Below are positions 61,319 through 64,000 of a stretch of DNA of 64,000 nt, one piece after another (the first letter of the stretch is position 1; each line of letters begins with the position of its first letter). The DNA comes from Methanolinea sp. Lineage in GTDB: Archaea; Halobacteriota; Methanomicrobia; Methanomicrobiales; Methanospirillaceae. The stretch lies in assembly GCA_016699325.1 (NCBI GenBank), contig CP064971.1, forward strand, positions 1,612,001 through 1,676,000, written 5' to 3'. The notes beneath the pieces are model-generated. The model was not told the origin of the DNA. It did not search any database and was given only the letters and a program-made list of their open reading frames with translations. The position numbers were made by a program, and so were the translations under genes.

Positions 61319-62181
61319 TTTACGGCGACAAGCAGACGGGCATCATCGTGGCCGGGGCGACCGGGAAACAGGGTGCGTTTCATATCTCCCTCATCAACGA
61401 TTATGCACGGATGGTTGGCGGCAGGGGGGTTGTCGCGGGCGTGTCTCCCGGAAAAGGAGGCCAGGAAGTCGTCGGTGTCCCGGTCTTCAACTCTGTCCGT
61501 GACGCCCTCAAAGAACAGGATGCGTCGGCTGCAATCATTTTCGTACCCGCCTCTGCTGCCGGAGACTCGATTATGGAGGCCGCCTCTGCCGGCCTTTCAC
61601 TCGTTGTCGCCATTACCGAGCATATCCCGGTTCACGACAGCATGCGGGCCATCTCCTTTGCGAAGCTGAACGACTGCACTGTTATCGGTCCCAACTGCCC
61701 GGGGCTCCTCTCTCCCGGCGAGGTCAAGATGGGAATCATGCCGTTCCATCTTTCCTCCCGCGGACACATCGGGGTGATCTCCAGGAGTGGAACGTTGACG
61801 TATGAGATCGTCGACCAACTCACCCGGGCCGGGCTCGGGCAGAGCACCATCGTAGGAATCGGGGGAGACCCGGTTATCGGGCAGACCTTTACCGATGTGC
61901 TCAAAAAGTTTGAAGAAGATGAACAGACCCGTGCGGTGGTCCTGATTGGCGAGGTCGGCGGCTCTCTCGAAGAAGAGGGGGCCAGCTCGACGGATTTACC
62001 GATTGCAGCTTATATTGCCGGGATCTCAGCCCCGCCCGAAAAACGGATGGGACATGCCGGGGCAATCATCGAAGGCGGGGAAGGGGACGCAAGGTCGAAG
62101 ATAGAGCGGCTCACGGCGATGGGGGTCCCGGTCGCCTCCCGTCCTTCAGAGATACCTGCCCTCATCAGAAAACTGATCTGA
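61315..62181 (+). CDS. sucD: Succinate-CoA ligase, alpha subunit
   Basis: 288 residues from the ATG at 61315. IIVAGATGKQGAFHISLIND is the CoA-binding Rossmann start, ISRSGTLTYEIVDQLTRAG and GHAGAIIEGG carry the conserved loops; His247 (in MGHAGA) is the phosphohistidine of the reaction. The product, succinyl-CoA, feeds Kor. The ATGA overlap with sucC fixes the start. It is the last gene of the fum-kor-suc cluster. Confidence 0.94.
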   Translation: MIYGDKQTGIIVAGATGKQGAFHISLINDYARMVGGRGVVAGVSPGKGGQEVVGVPVFNSVRDALKEQDASAAIIFVPASAAGDSIMEAASAGLSLVVAITEHIPVHDSMRAISFAKLNDCTVIGPNCPGLLSPGEVKMGIMPFHLSSRGHIGVISRSGTLTYEIVDQLTRAGLGQSTIVGIGGDPVIGQTFTDVLKKFEEDEQTRAVVLIGEVGGSLEEEGASSTDLPIAAYIAGISAPPEKRMGHAGAIIEGGEGDARSKIERLTAMGVPVASRPSEIPALIRKLI

Positions 62182-62279
62182 TATTTCTACACCCGATGAG
62201 GGGATGAGCAAACCTCCATCCTCCTGAAACAATTTATGCCAGAAAACCCAAAAAAGAGAGTACGTTTCGGGGATATAAT

Positions 62280-63110
62280 ATGGATACCACCCAGTTTGAT
62301 GCACAGGATCCTGCAGTTGCCGAAGAGCCCGTGGGTGCAGAACGGTATCTCTATCCGGGAGAGGAACTCCGGGTCTGTTCTTCCGACATCCAGATCAAAA
62401 AATTCATGTTCGAGGCATATCTTACCAACCGCCGCTTCTTTCTCATCGATCAGATCGATCGGAACTCGGGGGTGACGGCAAAAGAGATTCCCGTGGATGC
62501 AATCCTCTCTTCATACCTTGAAGAGAGCCCGCTGCATGAGCCGGTTATCGTCCTCTCGGTCCGGACGGCTGATGACGATATCCGCTTAATGAAAATGACG
62601 TTCGTCCATATCGGCAGGGAACGTGAGCCGGAAGCTGAGGAGTGGGTGCATCTCCTGGCACATGCCGCGCCCGGAACAACCGAATCAACGGTGCAAGGAC
62701 CGGCGGAACGGGCTGGAAAGACGGCATCAATCCCCCCTGAAACCCGTGCCCTGTCGGATACCATCGTTCTCCCATATCAAGCTGATTCCCGGTATGGCGA
62801 GCAGGCATATCCTGCCCCTTCCCGCGAGATAACGCTCGCACCGGCCCCGTCCGCCCCAAAACCATTGCCCGATGGATCACCGGAGCAAAAAGAGACGGCA
62901 GTAATCATGTTCTGCTTCCATTGCGGGAAAAAACTCCCGCCTATGGCAAATTTCTGTCCGTTTTGTGGGACAAGGGTGCATACCAGGCACGAGGATGTAC
63001 CATTCCAGGAAGGTCATATCCCGCCCCCGCCCCAACGTTCTAGGGAGCCCGAACCTGAAGAACCCCAAAAAAAGCGAGGGTGGCGACGGTTTTTTGTCAG
63101 GGAACGGTAA
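62280..63110 (+). CDS. Zinc-ribbon protein with PH-like N-terminal domain
   Basis: 276 residues. The N-terminal ~130 residues (GAERYLYPGEELRVCSSDIQ; FMFEAYLTNRRFFLIDQIDR; MTFVHIGREREPEAEEWVHL) look like the PH-like domain of short archaeal/bacterial membrane-associated proteins. A proline-rich spacer is followed by a zinc ribbon, MFCFHCGKKLPPMANFCPFCG (CxxC...CxxC), and a basic tail with PPPPQRSREPEPEEPQKKRG. The role is unknown. It follows sucD by about 100 bases and precedes the SAM synthetase gene. Confidence 0.7.
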   Translation: MDTTQFDAQDPAVAEEPVGAERYLYPGEELRVCSSDIQIKKFMFEAYLTNRRFFLIDQIDRNSGVTAKEIPVDAILSSYLEESPLHEPVIVLSVRTADDDIRLMKMTFVHIGREREPEAEEWVHLLAHAAPGTTESTVQGPAERAGKTASIPPETRALSDTIVLPYQADSRYGEQAYPAPSREITLAPAPSAPKPLPDGSPEQKETAVIMFCFHCGKKLPPMANFCPFCGTRVHTRHEDVPFQEGHIPPPPQRSREPEPEEPQKKRGWRRFFVRER

Positions 63111-63243
63111 AAGCGGGCAATTATCCAGAACCCGGTTCTCCTGACCATTTATATCATCCTCCTCGATAGTCGCCAAAAGGAATGATTAAATGATTTCCCA
63201 TCGTCTGTATTATGATTAACAGCAGCGGGAGACTTGAGACCTG

Positions 63244-64000
63244 ATGAAGCGGAATATCAAAGTGGAGGCCCTGCAGCAGATACCGCTCGAACAGCAGGAG
63301 ATCGAGCTTGTCGAGCGAAAGTGTATCGGCCATCCTGACAGCCTTGCCGATGGTGTCGCAGAGTCGATCAGCCGTGCACTTTCACAGGCGTATCTTGAAG
63401 AGTGCGGGGCTGTACTCCACCACAACACCGACCAGGGAGAAATTGTCGCGGGAGAATCCCGTCCAAAATACGGGGGCGGAAAGGTAATCCGGCCGATATA
63501 CATGCTTCTCGATGGCCGCGCCACGAAACAGTTCAATGGGATTCATATCCCGACCGATGCCATCGCCCTGGAGGCTGCCCGGAATTACCTCAGGACCACC
63601 CTCACCAACCTGAATCTTGAACGGGACATCATCATTGATTGCCGCATGGGAACGGGATCGACCGATCTAAGGGATGTATTTAAACCCTGCCAGGAAACCA
63701 CGCCGCGGGCAAACGACACATCGTTTGGTGTCGGACACGCGCCGTTCTCTGAAACAGAAACCATCGTCCGCGAGGTGAGCGATTTTATCGATGCCACTCT
63801 TCGGCCGAAGGTTCCAGCCATCGGGCAGGATATCAAGATCATGGGGCTTCGGGACGGCAAGACCATCACCCTGACCCTTGCCTGTGCCATCGTCGACCGG
63901 TATTGTTCAGGTCTCCCAGAATATCTCGAGTACAAAGAAGTACTGAAAGAGGAGGCGGGAAGGGTGGCAAAGATGTTCACCACCAGGAAGGTGGTGATTG
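63244..64000 (+). CDS. mat: S-adenosylmethionine synthetase, archaeal type (partial)
   Basis: About 252 N-terminal codons; the gene runs off the right edge. The archaeal MAT signatures are CIGHPDSLADGVAESISRAL, LHHNTDQGEIVAGESRPKYG and MGTGSTDLRDVFKPC, with SFGVGHAPFSETE in the middle. It makes S-adenosylmethionine from methionine and ATP. The ATG at 63244 was taken. The bacterial MetK is unrelated in sequence, so this confirms an archaeal source. Confidence 0.95.
   Translation, partial: MKRNIKVEALQQIPLEQQEIELVERKCIGHPDSLADGVAESISRALSQAYLEECGAVLHHNTDQGEIVAGESRPKYGGGKVIRPIYMLLDGRATKQFNGIHIPTDAIALEAARNYLRTTLTNLNLERDIIIDCRMGTGSTDLRDVFKPCQETTPRANDTSFGVGHAPFSETETIVREVSDFIDATLRPKVPAIGQDIKIMGLRDGKTITLTLACAIVDRYCSGLPEYLEYKEVLKEEAGRVAKMFTTRKVVI

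Overview
The window comes from a hydrogenotrophic methanogenic archaeon, most likely of the order Methanomicrobiales (Methanoregula/Methanosphaerula/Methanospirillum-like). The evidence is a set of marker genes: F430 biosynthesis (cfbA, cfbE, cfbD, cfbB), methanogenesis marker 9, F420-dependent formate dehydrogenase fdhAB, F420H2 oxidase, hydrogenase maturation (hypA, hypE, hypD), an archaeal phosphoribulokinase of the reductive hexulose-phosphate pathway, archaeal GatDE, archaeal-type SAM synthetase, ribosomal protein L10e, and several archaea-only DUF families. There is no rRNA and no CRISPR array. Three tRNAs are present (Glu-UUC, Arg-CCG, Thr-GGU).

Layout. 1-14.6 kb: core metabolism. A truncated potassium-channel subunit is followed by phosphoribulokinase and fprA, a GHMP protein resembling the methanopterin enzyme beta-RFAP synthase, hypA-hypE, an overlapping triad (methanogenesis marker 9, CitG-like, DUF447), the cfbA-E-D-B operon (cfbC absent) and a class IV aminotransferase. 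14.7-23.3 kb: an accessory island lying between tRNA-Glu and tRNA-Arg. It holds small orphan proteins, transposase debris, a decayed IS1634-like element, and two near-identical IS copies that have each inserted into the same TPR/PD-(D/E)XK-like gene. Removing both copies with one target duplication each restores a single open frame of about 402 codons. 23.3-34 kb: phosphate transport (PiT + DUF47), hypD, MscS, a TIM-barrel protein, tRNA-Thr abutting a truncated receiver-domain fragment, an MFS permease, and a gene-poor stretch with a run of small unknown genes. 34-42.9 kb: fdhAB flanked by two paralogous TPR genes, a large PAS sensor, and a membrane hydrolase. 42.9-52.5 kb: a minus-strand run of archaeal conserved genes (DUF2070, PfkB kinase, UPF0212, nitroreductase, DUF5350), then gatE-gatD-argH and a HTH regulator. 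52.6-64 kb: a nitrate/sulfonate/taurine-type ABC transporter whose binding protein appears circularly permuted, rpl10e, then a very compact fumAB-korDABC-sucCD cluster that supplies most of the reductive branch from malate to 2-oxoglutarate, a zinc-ribbon protein, and the start of the SAM synthetase gene.

How the genes work together. Formate enters through FdhAB and yields F420H2. The F430 and methanopterin genes supply methanogenesis cofactors. HypA/E/D mature the NiFe hydrogenases. FprA removes oxygen using F420H2. The fum/kor/suc cluster makes 2-oxoglutarate for biosynthesis, which feeds the glutamate family (GatDE, ArgH). The most unusual observations are the doubly interrupted TPR/nuclease-like gene, the lobe-swapped ABC binding protein, the receiver-domain stub at the 3' end of tRNA-Thr, and an unassigned cluster of tiny genes at 31.3-32.4 kb. 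All functional assignments were made by reading motifs by eye; no database search was run.
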